The notes under the pieces: model-generated
Database searches by the model: none
Told to the model about the DNA's origin: nothing
What the model saw: the letters and a program-made list of their open reading frames with translations, nothing else
Assembly (NCBI GenBank): GCA_035649175.1
Contig: DASRKB010000033.1
Span: forward strand, 25,949-89,948
Length of the DNA: 64,000 nt
Source of the DNA: SCGC-AG-212-J23 sp035649175
GTDB lineage: Bacteria; Pseudomonadota; Gammaproteobacteria; Burkholderiales; SG8-39
Direction: 5' to 3'
Program-made: the position numbers and the translations under genes
Shown: positions 24,829-32,581 of the stretch, in pieces
How positions within the stretch are numbered: the first letter of the stretch is position 1
How the letters are laid out: every line of letters starts with the position of its first letter

Positions 24829-24879
24829 GCGCCTTGGCAAGTACCGAAGGCGGGCCTGGTCTAGGGCTATCATTCGCTC

Positions 24880-25356
24880 ATGAAACCCTCCGTGCTTCTG
24901 CTCGCTCTCTCGCTCGCCGCGCTGCCCGCCGCCGCGTCGTATGATGCGAACGGCGTTCCGCTGGGCGCGCACGAGCGCCAGGTGAAGCAGCGCTACCCGA
25001 GCGCCTACTGCAAGGCGCTCGAATGGTCGAGCCTGGCCGCCGACCGGCGCTGCGACGACTCGCGCGCCGACTTCGCCGGGGTCAGGGCGCGCATTACCTT
25101 CTACCTCAAGAACGACGCCGTGCAGGCGTTCGATGTGCGCTTCGACAGCAAGCAGTTGCAGCGCCTTATGCCGACCCTGCGCGAGAAGTACGGCAAACCG
25201 GACGTCGAGAGCGAGGATCCCGAGCGCCGCTTCTTCCGCGCGGAATGGAAGACCAAGACCGACCGTGCCGTGCTCGTCTCGGACCTCGAGAAGCATCGGG
25301 CCTCCCTGCTCGTCTCGCGCGGCAACTTCGAGGAAGAGATCTACCGGGTCCGCTGA
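24880..25356 (+). CDS. Secreted hypothetical protein
   Basis: A 158-residue protein with a clear Sec signal peptide (about 19 residues, ending 'PAAAS') and two cysteines in the mature part ('AYCKAL', 'DRRCDD') that could form a disulfide. I do not recognise the family; the pattern of a short strand-rich domain with 'LGAHERQVKQRYP' resembles periplasmic proteins of unknown function. A TATCAT hexamer ends 6 bases before the ATG and no Shine-Dalgarno site is visible, hinting at a leaderless message. The stop shares a base with the next start (TGATG), linking it to the rhodanese protein. Confidence 0.75.
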   Translation: MKPSVLLLALSLAALPAAASYDANGVPLGAHERQVKQRYPSAYCKALEWSSLAADRRCDDSRADFAGVRARITFYLKNDAVQAFDVRFDSKQLQRLMPTLREKYGKPDVESEDPERRFFRAEWKTKTDRAVLVSDLEKHRASLLVSRGNFEEEIYRVR

Positions 25357-26921
25357 TGCGCGTCTCGCCGCAGGGGGTCATGGCCCGCCTGACGGGCGTC
25401 GAGGAGATGGCGCTGCTCGACGTGCGCGAGCAGGGCGTGCATCACCGCGGGCATCCCTTCTTTGCCTGCTCGCTTCCGCTCTCGCGCCTCGAGATGATGG
25501 TCGAGGATCTTGTGCCGCGGCGCACTGCGCCGCTCGTGCTGCTCGACGGCGGCGAGGGCCTCGCCGAGAAAGCCGCTGCGCGGCTTACCGGTCTTGGCTA
25601 CGCGGACGTGTCGGTACTGGAAGGCGGCTGCGAGGGCTGGAAGGCCGCTGGGGGCGAGCTTTTCACCGGCGTCAACGTGCCCTCGAAGGCTTTCGGCGAG
25701 TTCGTCGAACACCGCTACGAGACCCCGCGTATGCCTCCTCAGGAAGTCAAGCAGCTTCTGGGTGGGAAACGAAAGCTGGTGATCCTCGACTCGCGTCCGT
25801 TCGAGGAGTACCACCGCATGAATATCCCGGGCGGCATCGATGTGCCGGGCGCCGAGCTCGCCTGGCGCGTGCACGATCTCGCGCCGGACCCCAGCACGTT
25901 GGTCGTCGTCAACTGCGCCGGGCGCACCCGCTCGATCATCGGCTGCCAGTCGCTGCGCAATGCCGGCATTCCGAACGAGGTCGTGGCGCTCAAGGACGGC
26001 ACGATGGGCTGGGAGCTCGCGGGGCTGGAGCTCGAGCGCGGCGCGACGCGCGTCGCGCCGCCGCCGTCGGAGGAGGGGCGCAGGCGCGCTCGCGCCGTGG
26101 CCGAGAATGTGGCGAGGCGGTTTCAGGTGAAGTTCGCGGATGGCAGGACCGTCGAGGGGTGGAAGGCGGATCGCTCCCGCACCCTGTATGTCCTCGACGT
26201 GAGAAGCCGCGACGAGTTTGAGGCGAAGCGCGTCGCCGGCTCGCGCCATGCGCCCGGCGGGCAGCTCGTGCAGGCGACCGACGAGTACATCGGCGTGCGC
26301 AACGCGCGGGTGGTCCTCGTGGATCCCGAGCGCGTGCGCTCGGTGATGACCGCCTCCTGGCTGAACCAGATGGGCTGGGAGGAGGTTTACGTGCTCGAGC
26401 CCGAGGGCGCGGACGGCTTCGCCGGCTGGCGCACGGAGAGCGGGCCGCGGCGGAGGCCGGTCCTGGGGTTCAAGTCCTGGAGAAAGATCGATGATGTGCA
26501 GGGCGCGACCGTGCTCGATTTCTCGACGAGCCTGAAGTTCCGCGCCCGCCACATTGCAGGGGCGTGGTGGGCGATTCGGTCCCGCCTTCCCGAGGCGAGA
26601 GAGAAGATCGGGACGGCACAGAAGATCGCGCTCACCTCGGAAGACGCCGCGCTGGCGGAGCTCGCGGCGCCTGAGGTCGCGGCGCTATGGCCGGAAGCGG
26701 ACGTGAAGGTGCTCGCAGGCGGTAACGCCGCGTGGTTCGCCGCCGGGAAGGCCGTGGAAACCGGCGTTGAGCGCGCGACCACGACGCTCGACGACGTCGC
26801 ATACAAGGCCTACGACCATGCCAGCGACTACGAACGGCACGCCCGCGAATACCTCTCCTGGGAGGTCGCGCTCGTCGATCAGATCAAGCGCGACCCCACC
26901 ATCCGCTTCCGCGCGTACTAG
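25356..26921 (+). CDS. Four-module rhodanese-domain protein
   Basis: A 521-residue cytoplasmic protein made of four rhodanese-like modules, at about residues 1-105, 120-230, 265-385 and 395-490. Only module 2 keeps a catalytic cysteine (Cys187 in 'VVNCAGRTRSI'); the matching loops of modules 1 ('LLDGGEG') and 3 ('VLVDPERV') carry none, nor does module 4. Substrate-entry features such as 'DSRPFEEYHRMNIPGGID' and 'DVRSRDEFEAKRVAGSRH' are clear. Rhodaneses move sulfane sulfur between thiols; the inactive modules may bind partners. The frame is open upstream, but ATG 25356 at the TGATG junction is natural. Function in this locus unknown. Confidence 0.85.
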   Translation: MRVSPQGVMARLTGVEEMALLDVREQGVHHRGHPFFACSLPLSRLEMMVEDLVPRRTAPLVLLDGGEGLAEKAAARLTGLGYADVSVLEGGCEGWKAAGGELFTGVNVPSKAFGEFVEHRYETPRMPPQEVKQLLGGKRKLVILDSRPFEEYHRMNIPGGIDVPGAELAWRVHDLAPDPSTLVVVNCAGRTRSIIGCQSLRNAGIPNEVVALKDGTMGWELAGLELERGATRVAPPPSEEGRRRARAVAENVARRFQVKFADGRTVEGWKADRSRTLYVLDVRSRDEFEAKRVAGSRHAPGGQLVQATDEYIGVRNARVVLVDPERVRSVMTASWLNQMGWEEVYVLEPEGADGFAGWRTESGPRRRPVLGFKSWRKIDDVQGATVLDFSTSLKFRARHIAGAWWAIRSRLPEAREKIGTAQKIALTSEDAALAELAAPEVAALWPEADVKVLAGGNAAWFAAGKAVETGVERATTTLDDVAYKAYDHASDYERHAREYLSWEVALVDQIKRDPTIRFRAY

Positions 26922-26925
26922 AGCA

Positions 26926-26941
26926 CCCGCCTCAAGGCGGG
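26926..26941. terminator. Possible hairpin between convergent genes
   Basis: CCCGCC-TCAA-GGCGGG forms a perfect 6-base stem with a 4-base loop in the 23-base gap between the rhodanese stop and the convergent ACT-protein stop. It lacks a clear T run on either strand, so intrinsic termination is only possible. Confidence 0.4.
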
Positions 26942-26944
26942 GGC

Positions 26945-27370
26945 TCAGGCCTTCAGCTTCTTCAGCGCGGCGATCGCCCTCGCCTGGTCCTCGGCGCTGT
27001 CGAGCGCGATGTAGCTGATGAACTTCCTGCCTATCGCCACGCCGGACATTCCGCGGAAGCTGATCCCGGCCTGGGCCAGGGCGCGCGCGATCTTCGCGCC
27101 GAGCCCGGGCTTGTCGCCGCCTTCGATGCGCACGGAATGGATGTGGGCGGGCTTGGCCATGCCCGCCTCCTGCGCGGCCTTCATGGCCTTCGCGCCCTTG
27201 ATCGGCGTGACGAACATCACGCCCTGCCCGGGGGTCTCGGTGCGCCGGGCGAGCACCATCTCGAGGTTGGCGCCGGCCCCGGCGAGCGCCTCGAGCTTGG
27301 CCGCCGCACCGCCGGGGCGGTCCTCCAGCGTTACGACCCACACCTCGGCCTTCGTCGCTTTGATTGCCAC
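26945..27370 (-). CDS. ACT-domain protein
   Basis: A 141-residue protein that appears to hold two ACT-type regulatory folds: 'VTLEDRPGGAAAKLEALAGAG' (about residues 14-34) has the usual DRPG..A opening, and the second repeat begins at 'GGDKPGLGAKIARALAQAG' near residue 85. ACT domains bind amino acids or other small ligands. No enzyme domain is attached, so it may be a free regulatory subunit or sensor. It starts at GTG with a GAGGAGG site, 44 bases behind the SDR gene. Confidence 0.75.
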   Translation of the reverse strand: MAIKATKAEVWVVTLEDRPGGAAAKLEALAGAGANLEMVLARRTETPGQGVMFVTPIKGAKAMKAAQEAGMAKPAHIHSVRIEGGDKPGLGAKIARALAQAGISFRGMSGVAIGRKFISYIALDSAEDQARAIAALKKLKA

Positions 27371-27414
27371 GGTTTCCTCCTCTGGTTGGGGAGGGCTACT
27401 GTACTCCGGCCCCG

Positions 27415-28104
27415 CTAGCGCGGGTAGGAGCCGCCGCTCACGTCGATCGTCGCCCCGCTCATGTACTCGGGGCTGGCGCTGCCCAGCCAGAAGATGGCCT
27501 GCGCGACCTCCTCGGGCCGGCAGGGGCGGCCCGAATGCACCGCGCGCATGACGGCATCCTTGCGCGATTGCGGCAACTGCTCGTACATGTCGGTAGTCGT
27601 CGGTCCGGGCGCCACCGCGTTCACCAGCACGCCGTCTCCGCCTAGGTACCCGGCGTAGCTCTTGGTGACGTTGAGGAGCGCCGCCTTGGAGGCGCCGTAC
27701 CAGAGGTCGGGGTGGCCGGTAAAGGCGGCCACGGAGCCTACGTTGACGATGCGACCGGCGCGACGCCGGCGCATCTGCGGTGCCACCGCCTCGATGAGCG
27801 CGACCGGCGCGAGCAGGTTGACCGTGAGGATCTCAAGCGCGTCGGCGTCGGGGAAGGCGTCGTGCGGATGGCAGTAGAGCGTGCCCGCGTTGTTCACCAG
27901 GACGTCAATGCTGCCCAGTCCGGAGATCAAGCCTGGGATGCCATTGAGATTATTGAGATCGAACTCGATCTGCGCCTCCTGCGGCAGATCGCACTTTGAG
28001 AAGTTCTTGTCCAGGCCGAGGACCCGATAGCTGGCGCGCAAGAATAGATGCGCCGCGGCAAGGCCGATGCCGCGCCCGGCGCCGGTGACGAGCGCGGTCT
28101 TCAA
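27415..28104 (-). CDS. Short-chain dehydrogenase/reductase (SDR)
   Basis: NAD(P)-dependent oxidoreductase, 229 residues. It has the cofactor motif 'TGAGRGIG' at residues 7-14, 'VLVNNAG' near 70, catalytic serine in 'VGSVAAFTG' and the 'YGASK' Tyr-Lys pair, then 'NAVAPGPTTTDM'. The acidic residue at the end of strand two ('GLDKNF') suggests NAD preference. The TTG at 28104 overlaps the stop of the DapA-family gene (TTGA); earlier in-frame starts would run into that gene. Coupling with a DapA-family aldolase suggests a small pathway on keto or sugar acids (inference). Confidence 0.85.
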   Translation of the reverse strand: MKTALVTGAGRGIGLAAAHLFLRASYRVLGLDKNFSKCDLPQEAQIEFDLNNLNGIPGLISGLGSIDVLVNNAGTLYCHPHDAFPDADALEILTVNLLAPVALIEAVAPQMRRRRAGRIVNVGSVAAFTGHPDLWYGASKAALLNVTKSYAGYLGGDGVLVNAVAPGPTTTDMYEQLPQSRKDAVMRAVHSGRPCRPEEVAQAIFWLGSASPEYMSGATIDVSGGSYPR

Positions 28105-29027
28105 GCCGCGAGGCCGGGCATGGTGAAGCCGCTCCCTTTCAGCTCGCTGATAAGCTGCTCTTCCTGGGAAGTCGTCAGCTCGACGAGCGGAGGCCGGCAG
28201 ATCCTCCACAGCGGATCGTTGCCGAAATGGGCCACGGCCGCCTTGAGCGCGGCGATCATGGGCTGCTTCTGCACGATCTTGCGCGTCGCGGTGATGCCGG
28301 CTTGCAGCCGGTCGGCATCCGCGGAACGCCAGTTGCGGAACACCCTGTCAATCGGCCCGGGGTTGATGTTGCCCGTGGCGGTGATGCAGCCTTTGCCGCC
28401 GTTGCGCATGTTGTCGAGGAGAAACACCTCGCTCCCCGCGAACACGTCGAAGCCCTCCTTGGCGAAGGTGTCCAGCATCGCCTTGGTGTTCGACCAGTCG
28501 CCCGAGGAGTCCTTCACGCCCGCCACGATTCCCGGATACTTGCTCAAGAGCCTTTCGATCAGCTGCAGCGAGATGGGGACCTGCGACACCGGCGGGATGT
28601 GGTAGAGGTAAACCTGCAGCCGCTCGTCGCCGACGCGCTCGATCACCTCGGCAAAGTTGCGGTACAGGCCCTCGTCCGGCACCCCCTTGTAGTAGAAGGG
28701 CGGAAGCATCAGCACGCCCGCGCAGCCGATTTCGACCGCGGCGCGCGTCATCTCGATCGAGTCGCTGAGCGCGCAGTGCCCGGTGCCGGGCATCAGCGCC
28801 GACGGTGGGACCCCGCCCGTCACCAGACTTTCCAGCAGGTTTCTCTTTTCGGCTACGGAAAGCGAGTTCGCTTCGCTGTTGGTGCCGAACACGGCGAGCC
28901 CCGAGCAGCCGCTCTTCAGCAGCCAGCGGCAGTGGCGCACGAAGCGCTCGGCGTCGGGGGCATAGTCCTTGCGAAACGGCGTAATGACCGGGGCGAGCAC
29001 CCCGGCGATGCGTTCTTTCTTCGGCAT
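28101..29027 (-). CDS. DapA/N-acetylneuraminate-lyase family aldolase or dehydratase
   Basis: Class I aldolase-superfamily protein of 308 residues. The Schiff-base lysine is in 'VAGVKDSSGDW' near residue 165 and the catalytic tyrosine in 'VYLYHIPP'; the 'GTNSEANSLS' segment replaces the GTTGE loop of true dihydrodipicolinate synthases. That change and the company of an SDR suggest a catabolic keto-acid lyase or dehydratase rather than lysine biosynthesis. ATG 29027 has an AGCAGG site; a longer frame to 29072 is possible but less likely. Divergent from the 2-hydroxyacid oxidase gene, 30 bases away. Confidence 0.85.
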   Translation of the reverse strand: MPKKERIAGVLAPVITPFRKDYAPDAERFVRHCRWLLKSGCSGLAVFGTNSEANSLSVAEKRNLLESLVTGGVPPSALMPGTGHCALSDSIEMTRAAVEIGCAGVLMLPPFYYKGVPDEGLYRNFAEVIERVGDERLQVYLYHIPPVSQVPISLQLIERLLSKYPGIVAGVKDSSGDWSNTKAMLDTFAKEGFDVFAGSEVFLLDNMRNGGKGCITATGNINPGPIDRVFRNWRSADADRLQAGITATRKIVQKQPMIAALKAAVAHFGNDPLWRICRPPLVELTTSQEEQLISELKGSGFTMPGLAA

Positions 29028-29057
29028 GGGAACCTGCTGTAGAGTCGAGCCGCGATT

Positions 29058-30209
29058 ATGGCCGACCTCCAACGCGCCGTGAACATCGAGGACCTTCGAC
29101 AGCTCGCGCGCAAGCGCCTGCCGCGGGCGATCTTCGACTTCTTCGACGGCGGCGCGGAGGACGAGGTGACGCTGCGCGCGAACCGCGCGGCCTTCGAGCG
29201 CGTGCGGCTGCTGCCCCGGGTGCTGGTGAACGTCGCGGAGGTCGATACGCGGGTCTTGCTGTTCGGCAAGGAAGCGAGCCTTCCCCTCGCGATCGGGCCG
29301 ACCGGCGGCATCGGCGCGGGCAGGCCGGGGGCGGACCTGATGCTCGCGCGCGCCGCGAAGGCGCAGGGTATCCCCTTCACGCTAGCCACACCCGCCACCG
29401 CCTCGATCGAGCGGGTCGCCGCCGAGGTCGGCGGGCGCCTGTGGTTCCAGCTCTACGTGGTGCGCGACCGCATGTTCCGCGAGAAGCTGGTCAAGCGGGC
29501 GAGCGACGCGGGCTACGAGGCGCTGCTCGTCACGGTCGACCTCCCGGTGTCGGGTAAGCGCGAGCGGGACCCGAAGAACGGCTTCGTCACCCCTTACCGC
29601 CCGAACTGGCGAAACTCGCACGACGTTCTCGGCAAGCCCGGATGGCTGCTCGACATCCTCCGGCACGGTCTGCCGGGGATGGAGAACTTCGAGGGCTACA
29701 AGTTCTCCAGCACCAAGGTGACCGACATCGCGACCGCGGTCGGCCGGGAGATGGATGCGGGGTTCGATTGGGAGGAACTCAAGCGGCTGCGCGAGCTGTG
29801 GCGGGGGAAGCTCCTGCTTAAGGGCGTCGAGCGCGCCGATGACGCGCAGCGCGCCGCGGCGATGGGCTGCGACGGCGTGGTGGTGTCGAACCATGGCGGG
29901 CGGCAGCTCGACGGCGCGGCGCCCACGATGGATGCGTTGCCGGAGATCGCCAAGGCCGCGAACGACAATTTTTCCATCCTCCTGGACGGCGGCGTGCGGC
30001 GCGGCGTGGACATCGTCAAGGCGCGCGCTCTCGGCGCACAGGCTGTGCTTACCGGTCGCGCGACGCTTTTCGGCGTAATGGCGGGCGGCGAGCCGGGCGC
30101 GCGGCGGGCGCTCGAGATCCTCTCGAACGAGCTGGAGCGCGCGATGAAGCTCTGCGGGGTGCGCTCGATCGGCGAGATCGGCCCGGGCCTCCTCTGGCGA
30201 AGTCCCTGA
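29058..30209 (+). CDS. FMN-dependent alpha-hydroxyacid oxidase/dehydrogenase
   Basis: Flavoprotein of 383 residues in the L-lactate dehydrogenase/mandelate dehydrogenase/glycolate oxidase family. It opens with 'NIEDLRQLARKRLPRAIFDFFDGGAEDE'-like sequence (only part quoted: 'RAIFDFFDGGAEDE'), and carries the catalytic histidine in 'VVSNHGGRQLDGA' and FMN phosphate site 'LLDGGVRRGVDIVKA'. It oxidises 2-hydroxyacids to 2-oxoacids; (S)-mandelate is plausible in this aromatic setting, lactate is the alternative. Its last 160 bases overlap the antisense end of the next gene. Confidence 0.9.
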   Translation: MADLQRAVNIEDLRQLARKRLPRAIFDFFDGGAEDEVTLRANRAAFERVRLLPRVLVNVAEVDTRVLLFGKEASLPLAIGPTGGIGAGRPGADLMLARAAKAQGIPFTLATPATASIERVAAEVGGRLWFQLYVVRDRMFREKLVKRASDAGYEALLVTVDLPVSGKRERDPKNGFVTPYRPNWRNSHDVLGKPGWLLDILRHGLPGMENFEGYKFSSTKVTDIATAVGREMDAGFDWEELKRLRELWRGKLLLKGVERADDAQRAAAMGCDGVVVSNHGGRQLDGAAPTMDALPEIAKAANDNFSILLDGGVRRGVDIVKARALGAQAVLTGRATLFGVMAGGEPGARRALEILSNELERAMKLCGVRSIGEIGPGLLWRSP

Positions 30210-31413
30210 CGTACGGCGGTGGAGTGAACAGCCACTCGAACGCGTCGTAATAGCGCTCCGCCGGGCGGCTGGCGAAGGTCTCGTTGCGCACCAGGCGCTC
30301 GATGCCGTCAGGCACATGGAAGATCATGCCGATCAGGCGGTTCGCCGAAATCTGGACGCGGGAGGCCCTCACCAGACGGATCTTCTGGTAGTCGAGAAAA
30401 GCTTTCCCGAAGTCGCCATCGGCGGCGTCGGCGCAAGCGCCCAGGCACACTGCGTCCTCCATTGCCATGGCCGCGCCCTGCGCCATGTACTGGAGCATGA
30501 AGTGCGCGGCGTCGCCGAGCAGCGTGACGCGCCCCTGGGTCCAGTTCTCCACCGGCTGGCGGTAGAGCAGCATCCAGCGCCGGAACTCCTTGGGAATCCG
30601 CATCAAGCCCAAAATCTTGTCGCAGTAGTGCGAGAAGAAGGGCAGCGCCTCCTGCGGTCCGGCGAGCTCGTTGTGTCCGCCGCTCGTGTGCCTGCCGATG
30701 ACGGTGGCGACCAGGTTGAAGAGCTTCCAGCCGCGCAGCGGGTAGTGGACGATGTGCGTGTCGTGCGCCGCCCAGAGCGTCGCCGCCGGCAGGCGCAGGT
30801 CCTTGGGCACCTCATCGATGTTCAGCACGGCGCGATAACACATGTGGCCGGTGATCGGCGGCAGCGGATCGCCGACGATCTTCTCGCGAATCGCCGAGCG
30901 ACCGCCGTCGGCGCCGACCAGGGCGGCACCCCGGATTGGCTCTCCTTTCTTGGTCCTGACCAGGACCTCGTCCCCACTCGCTTCGAACCCCGTGACTCGC
31001 GTGCTCGTACGGAGCTCGATCAGCCCGGGCAACGCCTTGCACCCATCGAGGAGGGAGCCGTGGATGTCGGCGCGGTGCGTCACGGCGTAGGGGTTACCGA
31101 AGCGTCGCGCGAAGCGCGCGTCGAGCGGCATGTCGATCACGCGCTCACCGCTCACGCCGTCGAACATCAGCAGGCGCTCGATGAACACCGCCTCCTTCTT
31201 GACGAGCCGACCGACGCCGAGCGCGTCGAGGGCATGCCAGGCGTTGGGCGCGATCTGGATGCCGGCGCCGATCTCGCCGAACGCTTGCGCCTGCTCGAGC
31301 ACCAGCGAGCGGAAGCCCTTGCGCGCGAGCGCGAGCGCGCACGCGAGCCCGCCGATGCCGCCGCCGGCGATAACCACCGGGTCCCGGTTGCGACTCGAGC
31401 GCGCGGAGCTCAT
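30049..31413 (-). CDS. FAD-dependent hydroxylase, 3-hydroxybenzoate 6-hydroxylase-like
   Basis: Class A flavin monooxygenase, 454 residues as read. 'IAGGGIGGLACALAL' binds FAD; 'LVGADGGRSAIREK' is the DG motif and 'VTLLGDAAHFMLQYMAQGAAMAMEDA' region the GD motif. 'GEIGAGIQIAPNA', 'GNPYAVTHRADIH' and 'ERYYDAFEWLF' match 3-hydroxybenzoate 6-hydroxylases, which make gentisate; salicylate 1-hydroxylase is the alternative. The family sequence ends near base 30200; the last roughly 47 residues are Arg/Ser/Pro-rich and lie antisense to the end of the oxidase gene, suggesting stop-codon loss and read-on. No ring-cleavage gene is visible nearby. Confidence 0.85.
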   Translation of the reverse strand: MSSARSSRNRDPVVIAGGGIGGLACALALARKGFRSLVLEQAQAFGEIGAGIQIAPNAWHALDALGVGRLVKKEAVFIERLLMFDGVSGERVIDMPLDARFARRFGNPYAVTHRADIHGSLLDGCKALPGLIELRTSTRVTGFEASGDEVLVRTKKGEPIRGAALVGADGGRSAIREKIVGDPLPPITGHMCYRAVLNIDEVPKDLRLPAATLWAAHDTHIVHYPLRGWKLFNLVATVIGRHTSGGHNELAGPQEALPFFSHYCDKILGLMRIPKEFRRWMLLYRQPVENWTQGRVTLLGDAAHFMLQYMAQGAAMAMEDAVCLGACADAADGDFGKAFLDYQKIRLVRASRVQISANRLIGMIFHVPDGIERLVRNETFASRPAERYYDAFEWLFTPPPYVRDFARGGPGRSRRSSAPRRASSRAPARSRGSRAPAARPARRPPLRRKASRDR

Positions 31414-31452
31414 GCGCGTCCGATTGTACGCGGCTGCAATAGAATCGCCGCC

Positions 31453-32037
31453 ATGCCCCTGCGCATTCTCCTCCTCGCCTGGCTGCCGGCAGCGCACGCT
31501 CATCACGCCATGGACTACGCCACGCCGGCGACGGCGCTGGACGGGCTGCTTTCTGGGCTTGCGCACCCTGTCATCGGCGTGGATCACCTGCTCTTCATCG
31601 TCGCGGCCGGTGTGCTTGCCGCGCAGGCGCGCCTTGGGCTCGCGCTGCTTCTCGCCTTCGTCATCGCGTCGGTGCTCGCCGCCGCCCTACGGGCCGCGGG
31701 CGCGGGCCTGGAGCTCCACGAGGCCTGGGTCGCTGTCTCGCTTCTCGTGCTGGCGGCGCTCTTGCTCGGGCGCGCGACGCTGCCCCCCGCCGTCCTGGCC
31801 GCGCTCTTCGCCGCGGGCGGCATGGTGCACGGCCAAGCGCTCGGCGCGTCGGTTGTCGGCGCCGAGCAGTCGCCGCTCGCCGCCTACTTCATCGGCCTCA
31901 TCGTCGTGCAGTGCGCCATCGCCGCGAGCGGCTGGGCGCTTTGCGCGTGGGTGCGCGGGCGCTGGCCGTCAATGCCGCTGCAGCGCTTCATGGGCGCGAC
32001 GCTTGGCGGCGCGGCGCTGCTGTTCCTCGGGCTCTAG
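31453..32037 (+). CDS. HupE/UreJ-family membrane protein
   Basis: A 194-residue protein with a signal peptide cut near 'PAAHAH' and about six membrane segments. 'LAHPVIGVDHLLFIVAAG' is the HupE/UreJ signature with metal-binding histidines and aspartate, and 'AGGMVHGQALG' repeats a histidine in the membrane. Members are nickel or cobalt permeases or accessory proteins. No hydrogenase or urease is in the window, so its metal partner is elsewhere. TAGAAT lies 7 bases before the ATG with no ribosome-binding site. It is an isolated gene between two minus-strand genes and overlaps the next stop by 4 bases. Confidence 0.85.
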   Translation: MPLRILLLAWLPAAHAHHAMDYATPATALDGLLSGLAHPVIGVDHLLFIVAAGVLAAQARLGLALLLAFVIASVLAAALRAAGAGLELHEAWVAVSLLVLAALLLGRATLPPAVLAALFAAGGMVHGQALGASVVGAEQSPLAAYFIGLIVVQCAIAASGWALCAWVRGRWPSMPLQRFMGATLGGAALLFLGL

Positions 32038-32579
32038 ACCCAGACCTGCAGCACGTAGTCGTAGGCGGCTTGCGCGTTGGTCATGTCCACGCGCTGCAGC
32101 TTGATGCGGTAGCCGCTCTTCGCTTTCTCGAGCTTGTGAAGATACGAACCGGCGAAGTGGCGCACGTCGTCGCGCCTGAGCTCGAGCATGTGGAAGCGCG
32201 AGCGCACCTCGATCTCGCTCCCCGAGCTCTTGAGTACCTGGACGTTCGACACCACGTGGTTCGTGCCCCAGAGCGGCCGCTGCGACCACGCGTCCGGGTG
32301 CAGCACGCGCTTCATGCGCACCATCATCAGGTTCTTGTCCTCGGCGAAGATCGCCGGCATGCCGTCCCAGGTCCTGTGCGAGGGCTCCGGCGGCATCCAG
32401 TAGACGCCGTCGTCGGCGAAGAGGTCGATCCAGTCCTGCCACTGCTTGCCGTCCAGCAGCTCCGCCTGCTTGTAGAGAAACTGCTCGATCTCATGCTGCA
32501 GGTCGGCGCGCTTGGGCACCGGCTTCCTGCCCGGCTCCTTCACCGGCGGCTTCTTCTTTCCCTTCGATTTCGTCGCCAC
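32034..32579 (-). CDS. Aromatic-ring-hydroxylating dioxygenase, small (beta) subunit
   Basis: Beta subunit of a Rieske non-heme iron oxygenase, 181 residues, SnoaL/NTF2-like fold. 'EQFLYKQAELLDGKQWQDWI', 'LFADDGVYWMPPE' and 'NHVVSNVQV' follow the pattern of BenB/AntB/XylY-type subunits, which have a structural role in the alpha3-beta3 enzyme. The first 25 residues are lysine-rich and not part of the fold. The GTG start lies 2 bases after the stop of the large-subunit gene, as expected for a coupled pair. Confidence 0.88.
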   Translation of the reverse strand: MATKSKGKKKPPVKEPGRKPVPKRADLQHEIEQFLYKQAELLDGKQWQDWIDLFADDGVYWMPPEPSHRTWDGMPAIFAEDKNLMMVRMKRVLHPDAWSQRPLWGTNHVVSNVQVLKSSGSEIEVRSRFHMLELRRDDVRHFAGSYLHKLEKAKSGYRIKLQRVDMTNAQAAYDYVLQVWV

Positions 32580-32581
32580 GG

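Noticed and set aside
28101..29027. Naming the DapA-family gene dapA
   Set aside because: The GTTGE loop of lysine-pathway enzymes is replaced and the gene is paired with an SDR, which favours a catabolic role.
30316..31452. Long plus-strand frame running into the HupE gene
   Set aside because: It lies antisense to the FAD hydroxylase; HupE sequence with its signal peptide begins only at 31453.
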